A DNA stretch of 64,000 bases from Actinokineospora globicatena (GTDB lineage Bacteria > Actinomycetota > Actinomycetes > Mycobacteriales > Pseudonocardiaceae), in assembly GCF_024171945.1 (NCBI RefSeq), contig NZ_JAMTCR010000002.1, forward strand, positions 2,542,001 to 2,606,000. The letters are read 5' to 3'. Shown piece after piece: positions 18,417 through 26,389 of the stretch. Below the pieces are notes generated by a model. The model had not been told where the DNA came from, made no database searches, and saw nothing but the letters and a program-made list of their open reading frames with translations. The translations under genes and the position numbers were made by a program. How positions within the stretch are numbered: position 1 is the first letter of the stretch; the number at the start of each line of letters is the position of its first letter.

Positions 18417-19247
18417 GTGGCGATCGCGTTTGTTAAGGGGCATGGCACGGAGAACGACTTCGTGGTGTTGCCGGACCCGGATGGTGACCTCGAACTGACG
18501 GAGGGGCGCGTCCGGGCGTTGTGCGACCGACAGCGCGGGCTGGGGGCCGACGGTGTGCTGCGGGTGGTCCGGGCCAAGGCGCTCGCCGACGCCCCTGCGG
18601 GGATCGACGGTGATGCCTGGTTCATGGACTACCGCAACGCCGACGGGTCGGTGGCGGAGATGTGCGGCAACGGCGTTCGGGTGTTCGCCCGGTACCTGCG
18701 GGACGCTGGACTGGTCGACGGACCCGAGGTCCAGGTCTGGTCCCGAGCGGGCGTGCGGCCCGCCACCGTCCACACCGACGGCACGGTGACCGTCGACATG
18801 GGCCCAGCCCGCGTGCTCGGCCAGTCGACCACCACGGTCAACGAGATCACCCACACCGGCCTCGGGGTCGATGTCGGCAATCCGCACCTGGTCAGCGTGG
18901 TCGACTCGGTCGCTGCCCTGGACCTGAGCACCCAGCCCGGGTTCGACCGGGACTTCTTCCCCCGCGGGGTGAACCTCGAGTTCATCGAGGTCCTCGGCCC
19001 CACCGAGATCCGGATGCGGGTGCACGAGCGCGGCGTCGGGGAGACCCGCTCGTGCGGCACCGGCACCGTCGCCGCGGCGGTCGCCGCGTTGGCGGTCAGG
19101 TACCTGACCACCGGTGCCGTCACCGTGCACATCCCGGGCGGGACGGTGGAGATCACCGTCGCCGAGGACACCTGCACCCTCACCGGCCCGGCCGAGTTCG
19201 TCGCCGAGGGCACGCTCACCGAGTCCTGGTGGAACACCTACGCCTGA
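18417..19247 (+). CDS. dapF: Diaminopimelate epimerase
   Basis: This 276-residue enzyme interconverts LL- and meso-diaminopimelate for lysine and peptidoglycan synthesis. Both catalytic cysteines are present: Cys83 in EMCGNGVR and Cys213 in RSCGTGT. The N-terminal FVKGHGTENDFVVLPD and the GNPHLV motif are typical. The GTG at 18417 is chosen because homology begins immediately there and a TACTGT -10 lies 6 nt upstream, suggesting a leaderless mRNA. Its 3' end overlaps that of the convergent MFS gene by 10 bp. A 215-bp gap separates it from miaA. Confidence 0.95.
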   Translation: MAIAFVKGHGTENDFVVLPDPDGDLELTEGRVRALCDRQRGLGADGVLRVVRAKALADAPAGIDGDAWFMDYRNADGSVAEMCGNGVRVFARYLRDAGLVDGPEVQVWSRAGVRPATVHTDGTVTVDMGPARVLGQSTTTVNEITHTGLGVDVGNPHLVSVVDSVAALDLSTQPGFDRDFFPRGVNLEFIEVLGPTEIRMRVHERGVGETRSCGTGTVAAAVAALAVRYLTTGAVTVHIPGGTVEITVAEDTCTLTGPAEFVAEGTLTESWWNTYA

Positions 19248-20533
19248 TCCGCTGCCCGCTCCTCACCTCCTTCGGTCATCTCTCGCTGGTCCGTGCCCTC
19301 GGGATTCGAGGACACGGTGATCTCTCCTGCGGTCCGCAACGGCGAGCAGACCACCCACAAGCACGCCGCGAACGGCCCGATAACGGCGATCCACAGCGTC
19401 GGGTGGATCCCGATCGCCGTGCCCAACGCGCCCCCAGCCAGCGCACCCAGCGGCTGGGTGCCCCAGACCAGGAACCGGATGCTGGCGTTCATCCGGCCCA
19501 GCAGGTGGTCCGGGCAGATCGCCTGCCGGTAGCTGACCTGGGCGACGTTGTAGACCACGATCGACGAGCCGAGCACGACCTGGCCCACCACCAGCAGGCC
19601 GAGCCGCCAGTCCGGGCCCGCCAACGGGATCAGCAACCCGAACGCCGAACCGATCACCGGGACCAGCCAGATCGCCCTGGCGTGCCCGAGCACCCGGATC
19701 ACCCGCGCGGACAGCGCCGCCCCGGCGATCCCACCGAGACCGACGAAACCGAGCACCACGCCGACCGCCGCCTCGCTCAGGCCCACGACGCGGACCATGA
19801 ACAGGATCGAGACCGCGCCCTGGACGCCGAAGAACAGGTTCCACGAGGCCGTGCAGCCCGTGATCGCCCGCAGCCGCCGGTCCGACACCACGAACCGCAG
19901 CCCCTCGGCCACCTCCGCGCGCAGGTTCCGATCGGGTAATCGCCGCGGCATGGGCTCCTGCATGGGTATCCGCGACAGGCACAGCGCTGAGGCGAGGTAC
20001 CCGAGACCGGTGCTCGCCAAGGTGGACGCCGCGCCGATCAGCGTGGTCAACCCGCCACCGAGGGCGGGACCCGCGAAGATGGCCACGGACTGGCTCGCCT
20101 GGAGCTTCGCGTTCCCCTCCATCAGGTGCTCCCGCCCCACCAGCGCGGGCAGGTACGACTGGTAGGCCACGTCGAAGAACACCGTGCACGTGCCCACCAG
20201 CAGCGCCACGACCACCAGTTGGGTGAACGTGAGCACCCCGGCCCAGCCCGCCACCGGGATGCTGAGCAGCAGCACGGTCCTGACCAGGTCCATCCTGATC
20301 ATCAGCGGCCTGCGCCTGACCCGGTCCACCCAGGCCCCGGCCGGGAGACCGATGAGCAGGAACGCCGCCGTCTCCGCCGCGACCAGCACACCCATCTGGC
20401 CCGGGGTCGCGTTCAGGGCGCCCACGGCGAGCAGCGGCAGCACCACCGAGGCGATGGCCGTGCCGAACTGGGCGATCGTGTCGCCCGCCCACAGCAGCCG
20501 GAATCCGCCGTGGTGGCGGAGGGACGAGGTCAT
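19238..20533 (-). CDS. MFS transporter (efflux type)
   Basis: This encodes a 431-residue integral membrane protein with about 12 helices. It begins FRLLWAGDTIAQFGTAIASVVLPLLA, the start pattern of the MFS subgroup that includes EntS- and macrolide/drug-efflux-like proteins, and has a cytoplasmic WVDRVRRRPLMIRMD loop (motif A-like) between helices 2 and 3. The ATG at 20533 is chosen because it sits 6 nt downstream of a -10 (CATCCT) with a TTGACA -35, implying a leaderless transcript; an ATG at 20569 would lie inside the operator. It is divergent from an HTH regulator that probably represses it. Substrate unknown. Confidence 0.86.
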   Translation of the reverse strand: MTSSLRHHGGFRLLWAGDTIAQFGTAIASVVLPLLAVGALNATPGQMGVLVAAETAAFLLIGLPAGAWVDRVRRRPLMIRMDLVRTVLLLSIPVAGWAGVLTFTQLVVVALLVGTCTVFFDVAYQSYLPALVGREHLMEGNAKLQASQSVAIFAGPALGGGLTTLIGAASTLASTGLGYLASALCLSRIPMQEPMPRRLPDRNLRAEVAEGLRFVVSDRRLRAITGCTASWNLFFGVQGAVSILFMVRVVGLSEAAVGVVLGFVGLGGIAGAALSARVIRVLGHARAIWLVPVIGSAFGLLIPLAGPDWRLGLLVVGQVVLGSSIVVYNVAQVSYRQAICPDHLLGRMNASIRFLVWGTQPLGALAGGALGTAIGIHPTLWIAVIGPFAACLWVVCSPLRTAGEITVSSNPEGTDQREMTEGGEERAADQA

Positions 20534-20539
20534 GGTTCG

Positions 20540-20569
20540 AGGATGCCGCGAGTGATTGGAAACTGTCAA
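20540..20569 (-). promoter_or_regulatory. MFS gene promoter
   Basis: On the minus strand TTGACA (20569-20564), an 18-nt spacer and CATCCT (20545-20540) precede the ATG by 6 nt. The -35 lies inside the inverted-repeat operator. Confidence 0.6.
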
Positions 20570-20574
20570 TCACT
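20551..20574. promoter_or_regulatory. Divergent-promoter operator
   Basis: A perfect inverted repeat AGTGATTG-N8-CAATCACT (8-bp arms) lies between the divergent MFS and HTH genes and overlaps the MFS -35 element. It is the likely binding site of the adjacent winged-helix regulator. Confidence 0.65.
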
Positions 20575-20588
20575 CTGGCCTCAGCCGG

Positions 20589-20594
20589 TAGGGT
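20589..20594 (+). promoter_or_regulatory. -10 element for leaderless regulator transcript
   Basis: TAGGGT ends 6 nt before the GTG at 20601, and there is no ribosome binding site. Transcription would start at the GTG itself. Confidence 0.5.
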
Positions 20595-20600
20595 GAAGCT

Positions 20601-21119
20601 GTGAGTGATGACCCGCGACCACCTCGGCGCGCCGCCAGCCCGGTCGAGCTGGAGGCCCTCGGCTCGGCCGTCCGGCTGCGGATCATCCGGCTGACCTACC
20701 AGCGCCCGCTGACCAACAAGGAGATCGCCGAGCGGCTCGGCAAGGACCCGGCCACCACGCTGCACCACGTCCGCAAGCTGGTCGCGGCGGGTTTCCTGGA
20801 GCCGCAGCCCGCCAGGCGGGGCAACCGGGGCGCCAAGGAGATCCCGTACCTGTCGACCGGCCTGTCCTGGCACCTGCGCTACGACAACGACGACCGCGTC
20901 GACGTCACCGAGGCGATGCTGCAGGCCTACCTCGCCGAGGTCGCGAGCACCAACCTGGGTGAACTCCACCAGGCCAGGCTGGTCGTGCAGGTCGACGACG
21001 AGAGCAAGTCGGAGTTCATGCTGCGCCTCGGCGCCCTGCTCGACGAGTACCAGAACCGGCCGCCGAAACCGGGGGCCGAGCGCACCGCCATCTACGTCGC
21101 GTGGTACCCGGGGGAATAA
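20601..21119 (+). CDS. Winged-helix (ArsR-like) transcriptional regulator
   Basis: This encodes 172 residues. The helix-turn-helix is at about residues 16-75: LEALGSAVRLRIIRLTY, then LTNKEIAERLGKDPATTLHHVRKLVAAGFLE, typical of ArsR-like winged helices. The C-terminal 90 residues form a separate domain with LLDEYQNRPPKPG and no metal-binding Cys cluster, so a small-molecule or protein signal is more likely than a metal. It is divergent from the MFS gene, with a perfect inverted-repeat operator between them, so it probably controls the transporter and itself. Start at GTG 20601 matches a leaderless promoter. Confidence 0.86.
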   Translation: MSDDPRPPRRAASPVELEALGSAVRLRIIRLTYQRPLTNKEIAERLGKDPATTLHHVRKLVAAGFLEPQPARRGNRGAKEIPYLSTGLSWHLRYDNDDRVDVTEAMLQAYLAEVASTNLGELHQARLVVQVDDESKSEFMLRLGALLDEYQNRPPKPGAERTAIYVAWYPGE

Positions 21120-21216
21120 GTGGGTCGAATCCGCTGCTGGACCGTGCGACGATAGGGACATCGCGACACCGGAGGGGTGCCGTATTTCGCATCAGAACGA
21201 AGGATGGGTTCACCAG

Positions 21217-22662
21217 GTGACAGAGGAAAGCACTCAGCACGGATTCGACGGCGCGTTGTCCGACCCGGCTGACCTCTCCCTGGGCGAACTCGAACTCGAG
21301 GAGCGGTCGTCGCTGCGGCGGGTCGCCGGGCTCTCGACCGAACTGCAGGACATCACCGAGGTCGAGTACCGCCAGCTGCGCCTGGAGCGCGTCGTGCTGG
21401 TCGGGGTCTGGACCGAGGGCAGCGCACTGGAGTCGGACGCCTCGCTCGCCGAGCTGGCCCGGCTGGCCGAGACCGCGGGTTCCGAGGTCCTGGAGGGCCT
21501 CGTGCAGCGCCGCGACCGGCCGGACCCGGCGACGTACGTGGGCTCGGGCAAGGTCCTAGAGCTCGCGGAGGTCGTTCGCGCTACCGGCGCCGACACCGTT
21601 ATCTGCGACGGTGAGCTCTCCCCGTCGCAGCTGCAGCAACTGGAGTCCCGGCTCAAGGTCAAGGTCATCGACCGCACCGCCCTGATCCTGGACATCTTCG
21701 CCCAGCACGCCCGGTCGCGGGAGGGCAAGTCCCAGGTCGAGCTGGCGCAGCTGCAGTACCTGCTGCCGCGCCTGCGCGGCTGGGGCCAGACGCTGTCGCG
21801 GCAGGCCGGTGGTAGAGCCGGTGGCGCCAACGGCGGCGTGGGCCTGCGCGGTCCCGGTGAGACGAAGCTGGAGACCGACCGCAGGCGCATCCGGGCCAAG
21901 ATCTCCAAGCTGCGCAAGGAGATCACCGCGATGGCCACGGTCCGCGACACCAAGCGCGGCCAGCGCACCGCCAACGAGATCCCCAGCGTCGCCATCGCCG
22001 GGTACACCAACGCGGGCAAGTCCAGCCTGCTCAACGCCCTCACCGGGGCGGGGGTGCTGGTGGAGGACGCGCTGTTCGCCACCCTGGACGCCACGACCAG
22101 GCGCACGCAGACCCCCGAGGGGCACACGTACACGCTGACCGACACGGTCGGCTTCGTCCGGCACCTGCCGCACCAGCTGGTGGAGGCGTTCCGCTCGACG
22201 CTGGACGAGGTGGCCGACGCCGACCTCGTGCTGCACGTGGTCGACGGGGCGGACCCGATGCCGGAGTGGCAGGTCAACGCGGTGCGCGAGGTGCTGCACG
22301 AGATCGGCGACCGGCGCGGGCGGGCGATGCCGCCGGAGCTGGTCGTGGTCAACAAGGTCGACGCCACCACGGAGTTCGGCCTGGCCAGGCTGCGGCACCT
22401 GCTGCCCGGCGCGGTGTTCGTCTCCGCGCACGCCGGGACCGGCATCGACGAGCTGCGCGAGCGGGTCGCCGAGCTGCTGCCCCGGCCGGAGCAGGAGATC
22501 GACGTCCTCGTGCCGTACTCGCGGGGCGAGCTCGTGGCGCGGGTGCACCGGGAGGGCGAGATCCTCTCCGAGGAGCACACCGGTCAGGGGACCCAGCTGC
22601 GCGCCAAGGTCAAGCCAGACTTGGCGGGCGTGCTGGAGACCTACGCGCGCACCACGGTCTGA
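21217..22662 (+). CDS. hflX: GTPase HflX
   Basis: This 481-residue translational GTPase splits or rescues ribosomes under stress. The N-terminal nucleotide-binding HflX domain includes RDRPDPATYVGSGKVLEL, followed by a Gly-rich linker (RGPGETKLETDRRRI) and the GTPase domain: G1 GYTNAGKSS (about residues 262-270), G3 DTVGF, G4 NKVD. The GTG at 21217 is chosen by start of homology; the upstream region has only a weak ribosome binding site. miaA, dapF and hflX stay in the mycobacterial order. The stop lies in a duplicated 13-bp motif and is followed by a strong terminator. Confidence 0.95.
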   Translation: MTEESTQHGFDGALSDPADLSLGELELEERSSLRRVAGLSTELQDITEVEYRQLRLERVVLVGVWTEGSALESDASLAELARLAETAGSEVLEGLVQRRDRPDPATYVGSGKVLELAEVVRATGADTVICDGELSPSQLQQLESRLKVKVIDRTALILDIFAQHARSREGKSQVELAQLQYLLPRLRGWGQTLSRQAGGRAGGANGGVGLRGPGETKLETDRRRIRAKISKLRKEITAMATVRDTKRGQRTANEIPSVAIAGYTNAGKSSLLNALTGAGVLVEDALFATLDATTRRTQTPEGHTYTLTDTVGFVRHLPHQLVEAFRSTLDEVADADLVLHVVDGADPMPEWQVNAVREVLHEIGDRRGRAMPPELVVVNKVDATTEFGLARLRHLLPGAVFVSAHAGTGIDELRERVAELLPRPEQEIDVLVPYSRGELVARVHREGEILSEEHTGQGTQLRAKVKPDLAGVLETYARTTV

Positions 22663-22686
22663 CATAGGGCCACCGGTCTGACATAG
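22655..22686 (+). repeat. 13-bp direct repeat at the hflX stop codon
   Basis: CGGTCTGACATAG occurs at 22655-22667 and 22674-22686. The first copy contains the TGA of hflX; in the hflX frame the second copy presents a TAG seven codons later. Confidence 0.8.
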
Positions 22687-22694
22687 CGCTACCG

Positions 22695-22732
22695 AGGACC
22701 CCCGGGGAGACAGTCGTCTCACCGGGGGTCCT
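22695..22732 (+). terminator. hflX terminator
   Basis: An 11-bp perfect stem (AGGACCCCCGG) continues past one mismatch into a further 5-bp stem (GAGAC/GTCTC) with an AGTC loop. It lies 32 nt after the hflX stop; only a short T run follows. Confidence 0.8.
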
Positions 22733-22821
22733 TCGTGTGAACGTGGCCCCTCCCACGCGCGTCTGCGCCTCTATAGCCGTGACGCGGCTACGGTGGGTGG
22801 TGAAACAGGGGAGGTGGCTGG

Positions 22822-23841
22822 GTGCGGGCGTTGGCGACCGCGGCACTGGTCGTGTGGTTGGGCGTGATAGGGGCAACGGGGGCGTCAGCGCAACCACAGG
22901 CACCCACGGACGCTTGCGTTCAGTCCGACAAGAGGCTCGGCGAGCTGTCGGGGTTAGCGACCGACGGTGAACGCTGGTACGCCATCAACGACGGCGGCAC
23001 CAAGTCGACCGTGTTCGTACTGGGGCACGACTGCAAGGTCCAGAAAGTCATCAGCGGCCCTACCGACCCGTTCGACGTCGAGGACCTGGCCCGCGCGGCC
23101 GACGGCACCTTCTGGCTAGCGGACACCGGTGACAACGAGAAGAAGCGCGAGACAGTGGCGCTGATTGCGCTAACTCCCGCCGGTAAGACCACCTTGTACC
23201 GTCTGACCTATCCGGACGGTCCACATGACACCGAAGCGTTGCTGCTCGACAAGAGCGGCACACCGTATCTGGTGACCAAGAGCCCATTCGGGGTCTCCGA
23301 GGTGTACCGGCCGAAGGGGAAGCTCGCGGCCCCCGGCCCAACTCCACTCGAAAGAGTGGGAGAAGTGCAGATCAGCAGCACTGACACCAAGGGCGGACCG
23401 GTCAACCCGGCGATCGGCTCGATGGTCGTGACCGGTGGGTCTGTCAGCTCCGACGGCACGATCGTGGTGCTGCGCACCTACACCGACGCTTACCTCTACC
23501 CGGCCCCCGACGGCGACATCATGGCGGCGCTCAAGCGCAAACCCGCGCGGGTACCGCTACCCGACGAGGAGCAGGGCGAGGCGATCGCCCTCGAGCCGGA
23601 CGGGACGCTGGTGTCCGGCTCCGAGGGCGTGGGTTCACCCATCCGCGTGGTCAAGGGCGCGGCGGCCCTGCTCACGACCGAGGCGGCGCCGCCCAGCGGC
23701 ACCGACGCCGCCACCCCCACCGCGACCGGGAAACCGGCCGAGGGGAACGGCATGTCGACGGTGCCCGCGCTGGGCATCGCGGCGGTCGCGATCGGTGGCA
23801 CCCTGCTGGTCATGCACCGCAGGGCGGCCAGGAAGTCCTAG
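22822..23841 (+). CDS. Exported, C-terminally membrane-anchored protein
   Basis: This encodes 339 residues from a GTG preceded by GGGGAGGT. A Sec signal peptide (residues 1-23, ending GASA) leads to a region of repeated short beta-strand-like segments (LSGLATDGERWYAIND, DVEDLARAADGTFWLADTGD, DTEALLLDKSGTPYLVTKS, EAIALEPDGTLVSGSEG) that look like blades of a propeller. A Pro/Thr-rich linker and a final membrane helix (about 312-330) with a basic tail follow. The probable topology is an extracytoplasmic domain tethered to the membrane. I do not recognise a named family; no enzymatic motif is evident. The gene stands alone between hflX and lexA. Confidence 0.8.
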   Translation: MRALATAALVVWLGVIGATGASAQPQAPTDACVQSDKRLGELSGLATDGERWYAINDGGTKSTVFVLGHDCKVQKVISGPTDPFDVEDLARAADGTFWLADTGDNEKKRETVALIALTPAGKTTLYRLTYPDGPHDTEALLLDKSGTPYLVTKSPFGVSEVYRPKGKLAAPGPTPLERVGEVQISSTDTKGGPVNPAIGSMVVTGGSVSSDGTIVVLRTYTDAYLYPAPDGDIMAALKRKPARVPLPDEEQGEAIALEPDGTLVSGSEGVGSPIRVVKGAAALLTTEAAPPSGTDAATPTATGKPAEGNGMSTVPALGIAAVAIGGTLLVMHRRAARKS

Positions 23842-23875
23842 TCGACGCGGGGAGTCCGACGCGGGAATGGCCTGG

Positions 23876-24634
23876 TCAGAGCCTGCGCAGCACCGCGACG
23901 ACCTTGCCGAGGATGGTCGCCTCGTCGCCGGGGATCGGCTCGTAGGCGTCGTTGTGCGGCAGCAGCCACACGTGCCCGTCGCGGCGCTTGAAGGTCTTGA
24001 CGGTGGCCTCGCCGTCGATCATCGCGGCCACGATGTCGCCGTTGTCGGCGGTCGGCTGCTGGCGCACCACGACCCAGTCGTCGTCGGCGATCGCGGCGTT
24101 GATCATCGAGTCGCCCGCGACCTTGAGCATGAACAGCGCGCCCTCGCCGACGATCTCCTTCGGCAGCGGGAACACGTCCTCGACGGCCTGCTCGGCCAGG
24201 ATCGGCCCACCGGCGGCGATCCGGCCGACCACCGGCACGTACGTCGGCGTCGGGCCCGCCTCGGACTGCTCGATCAGCACCGGGCTGACCTGCTCGCCGC
24301 GCAGCTGCGCGGTGGAGGCGTCCGCCGAGAGCACGCCGATCGCGCGCGGCCGGTTCGGGTCGCGGCGCAGGTAGCCCTTCTCCTCGAGCGCGCGCAGCTG
24401 GTAGGCCACCGACGAGGTCGAGGTCAGCCCGACGGCCTCGCCGATCTCCCGGACGCTGGGCGGGTAGCCGTTGCGCTGGACCCAGGACCGGATCACCTCG
24501 AGCACCTGGCGCTGGCGCTGCGGCAGGTCGACCGCGTCGACCCTGGTTGCGGGCTCCGGGAAGCTGCGCACGTTGTCCGGCGCGGGCTTCCGCTTCTGCG
24601 TCCCCGCTGGCTTGCGACCACTCGTGCCTGACAC
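23876..24634 (-). CDS. lexA: LexA SOS repressor
   Basis: This 252-residue repressor controls the DNA damage response and cleaves itself when RecA is activated. The winged helix ([24 protein letters not shown], in two parts across residues 57-80) is followed by the cleavage site Ala141-Gly142 (GRIAAGGPI), nucleophile Ser176 (AGDSM) and Lys213 (TVKTFKR). The GTG at 24634 is chosen because it has a GGGAGG ribosome binding site 7 nt upstream; the frame stays open further upstream without coding signal. A near-consensus SOS box lies at 24759-24774, indicating autoregulation. Confidence 0.96.
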   Translation of the reverse strand: MSGTSGRKPAGTQKRKPAPDNVRSFPEPATRVDAVDLPQRQRQVLEVIRSWVQRNGYPPSVREIGEAVGLTSTSSVAYQLRALEEKGYLRRDPNRPRAIGVLSADASTAQLRGEQVSPVLIEQSEAGPTPTYVPVVGRIAAGGPILAEQAVEDVFPLPKEIVGEGALFMLKVAGDSMINAAIADDDWVVVRQQPTADNGDIVAAMIDGEATVKTFKRRDGHVWLLPHNDAYEPIPGDEATILGKVVAVLRRL

Positions 24635-24758
24635 TGCGCTGCCTCCCTGCGGCCGCCGCCGGTGAACCCGGCGCGACCGGCGAAATCGTCCTCGTCCTGA
24701 CCCTGGAGCCGACTTCGATCTTCTCCGACCTCGACGGTAGCCCGCCGACCTGCGCAGA

Positions 24759-24774
24759 TCAAACACCTGTTCGA
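24759..24774. promoter_or_regulatory. SOS box (lexA side)
   Basis: TCAAACACCTGTTCGA differs from the actinobacterial SOS box TCGAAC-N4-GTTCGA at one position. It lies 125 bp upstream of the lexA start and likely mediates autoregulation. Confidence 0.75.
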
Positions 24775-24839
24775 GCGACACGCCGGGCGGGTCTCGATTT
24801 TGTCGGTGCCAGGTGGTAGACACTCGCACGGGCGTTCGA

Positions 24840-24855
24840 TCGAACGGTAGTTCGA
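24840..24855. promoter_or_regulatory. SOS box (LysM gene side)
   Basis: TCGAACGGTAGTTCGA is a perfect TCGAAC-N4-GTTCGA palindrome, 25 bp upstream of the LysM gene start. It should make that gene damage inducible. Confidence 0.9.
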
Positions 24856-24879
24856 ACGCGGGTTCGGCGGGAGGTAGCG

Positions 24880-25368
24880 ATGGCGGCGCTGGCGACATCG
24901 ACGACGGTGGAGCGCGAGACCGGGTCCGGGGCGGATACGCCCAGGTTGACCCTGGTGCACGGCATGCCGGTGCGGGTGCCCGCACCCGGCAGGACCGTGG
25001 GCAAGGGCAGGCTCCGGCCACCGACGCGACGGCGGATAGTGGGCGCGCCGCACGTGGTCGCCGCACCCGACTGCGGTCCACGACGCGCCCCGCTGCCGCT
25101 GCTCGCCATGCTGGGTCTCGGCGCGCTCGTCGCCGCCCTCGTCTACGGCGTGGGCGCGCTGGCCAACTCGGTCGCGACCGAGTCGCAGGTCCCGTCGACG
25201 ACCGCCGTCGTCCGCGTCGCCGCCGGTGAGTCACTGTCCGATGTGGCCGCCAGGACCGCCCCCGACAGCGACACCGCCGCCGTGGTCGAGCGCATCCGCG
25301 AGCTCAACGGGCTCGACGACGCCACCGTCCGACCCGGACAGCCGCTCACCGTTCCCGTCTCCCGCTGA
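24880..25368 (+). CDS. SOS-regulated membrane LysM protein (Rv2719c/DivS-like)
   Basis: This 162-residue protein has a 70-residue basic/Pro-rich cytoplasmic N-terminus, one membrane helix (about 73-97) and a C-terminal LysM domain ([17 protein letters not shown], then [21 protein letters not shown]). LysM binds peptidoglycan. The gene is divergent from lexA and lies behind a perfect SOS box; this layout matches M. tuberculosis Rv2719c (ChiZ) and corynebacterial DivS, LexA-regulated proteins that delay division. That role is inferred here. GGGAGGT precedes the ATG. Confidence 0.88.
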   Translation: MAALATSTTVERETGSGADTPRLTLVHGMPVRVPAPGRTVGKGRLRPPTRRRIVGAPHVVAAPDCGPRRAPLPLLAMLGLGALVAALVYGVGALANSVATESQVPSTTAVVRVAAGESLSDVAARTAPDSDTAAVVERIRELNGLDDATVRPGQPLTVPVSR

Positions 25369-25605
25369 CCGCCGCCGCCCCGTGCGTGCGGTGACCCGCA
25401 CGTGTTCATGATCACTCGGTCGGGTGAGATCCGCCCCGAGCCGCGGATGTCCGACCCCCGCCGCTGAGGACCACCGGCCGGGGTGACCCGTTCCGGCGGA
25501 CGGGTGATCAGGGCCCTCACCTGGTCGACGCAACCGCTGGGTGCCCCGGTGACCGCGCAGCGTGGTCGTCAAGCCGTTGTCGAATGCCCCCGGCGTGTCT
25601 GAGTT

Positions 25606-25621
25606 GCGCCCATGTAGGGTC
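25606..25621. promoter_or_regulatory. NrdR box 1 (degenerate)
   Basis: GCGCCCATGTAGGGTC is a degenerate palindrome with the C...A.T...G core of NrdR boxes, placed exactly 31 bp upstream of the better box. NrdR sites normally come as pairs at 31-32 bp. Confidence 0.35.
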
Positions 25622-25636
25622 AGCGCCTACGGTCGA

Positions 25637-25652
25637 CCCCAATATCTAGTGG
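25637..25652. promoter_or_regulatory. NrdR box 2
   Basis: CCCCAATATCTAGTGG (complement CCACTAGATATTGGGG) closely fits the NrdR consensus acaCwAtATatwGtgt. It lies about 140 bp upstream of nrdR and should mediate dATP-dependent autorepression of nrdR-nrdJ. Confidence 0.65.
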
Positions 25653-25667
25653 TTACATGGCTGTAGT

Positions 25668-25719
25668 TAGTCCACAGGTTGGGGTGGGTTATCCACCGTC
25701 CATCCACGTGTTATCCACA
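25668..25719 (+). promoter_or_regulatory. Cluster of DnaA-box-like motifs upstream of nrdR
   Basis: Within 52 bp there is a perfect TTATCCACA (25711-25719), TTATCCACC (25689-25697) and TAGTCCACA (25668-25676), all in the same orientation and spaced by about two helical turns (21 and 22 bp). DnaA control of ribonucleotide reductase genes is known in other bacteria; here it is inferred. Confidence 0.55.
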
Positions 25720-25788
25720 GTTCGATCACCAAGCGTGTCCGGTCGCGCTCCGCCGGACGGTGGACACGCAGCCGTGCGGGGAGAGGTC

Positions 25789-26265
25789 ATGCGCTGTCCG
25801 TTCTGTCGGAACTCCGACTCGCGGGTCGTGGACTCGCGAGAGGTCGACGACGGTCAGGTGATCCGCCGCAGGCGCTCCTGCGCGCAGTGCAGCCGCCGGT
25901 TCACCACCGTCGAGGAGGCCATCCTCGCGGTGGTCAAGCGCTCCGGGGTCACCGAGCCGTTCAGCCGCGACAAGGTCGTGCGCGGCGTGCGGCGCGCCTG
26001 CCAGGGCAGGCCGGTCGACGAGGACCAGCTGCAGCTGCTGGCGCAGCAGGTGGAGGACGCCATCCGGGCCAGCGGCAGCGCCGAGGTGCCCAGCCACGAG
26101 GTGGGGCTGGCCATCCTCGGACCGCTGCGCGAGCTCGACGGGGTGGCCTACCTGCGCTTCGCCAGCGTGTACCGGTCCTTCTCCTCGGTGGAGGACTTCG
26201 AGCGGGAGATCGCCGACCTGCGGGCCGCGATCGCCAGGGGGACAGCGCACGACCATGAGCAGTAG
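25789..26265 (+). CDS. nrdR: Transcriptional repressor NrdR
   Basis: This 158-residue zinc-ribbon/ATP-cone repressor senses dATP and controls ribonucleotide reductase genes. The zinc ligands are Cys3, Cys6 (CPFC) and Cys31, Cys34 (CAQC); the RRRRSC and RRFTTVE segments are family hallmarks. The ATP-cone occupies about residues 49-135. The ATG at 25789 follows GGGGAGAGG and starts directly with MRCPFC, the standard N-terminus. It is followed after 124 nt by nrdJ. Confidence 0.96.
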   Translation: MRCPFCRNSDSRVVDSREVDDGQVIRRRRSCAQCSRRFTTVEEAILAVVKRSGVTEPFSRDKVVRGVRRACQGRPVDEDQLQLLAQQVEDAIRASGSAEVPSHEVGLAILGPLRELDGVAYLRFASVYRSFSSVEDFEREIADLRAAIARGTAHDHEQ

Positions 26266-26389
26266 GCGTCACAGGACCAGACGCCCCCGGGGCGGGGAGC
26301 GTCGACCAGGACTACGGCCGCATCGGACGGGGAGCCCGGACGTGGCCAGAGCAGCACAAGGCGTATTGGACGAGGGAGAGGGACCGGTC

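Larger units (their letters stand above)
25369..25788. other. LysM-nrdR intergenic region
   Basis: This 420-bp gap holds no gene I can support. Its right half carries the nrdR regulatory region: two NrdR-box candidates 31 bp apart (25606-25621 and 25637-25652) and a run of DnaA-box-like motifs (25668-25719). I see no adenosylcobalamin riboswitch. The left half (25369-25600) shows nothing recognisable. Confidence 0.6.
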
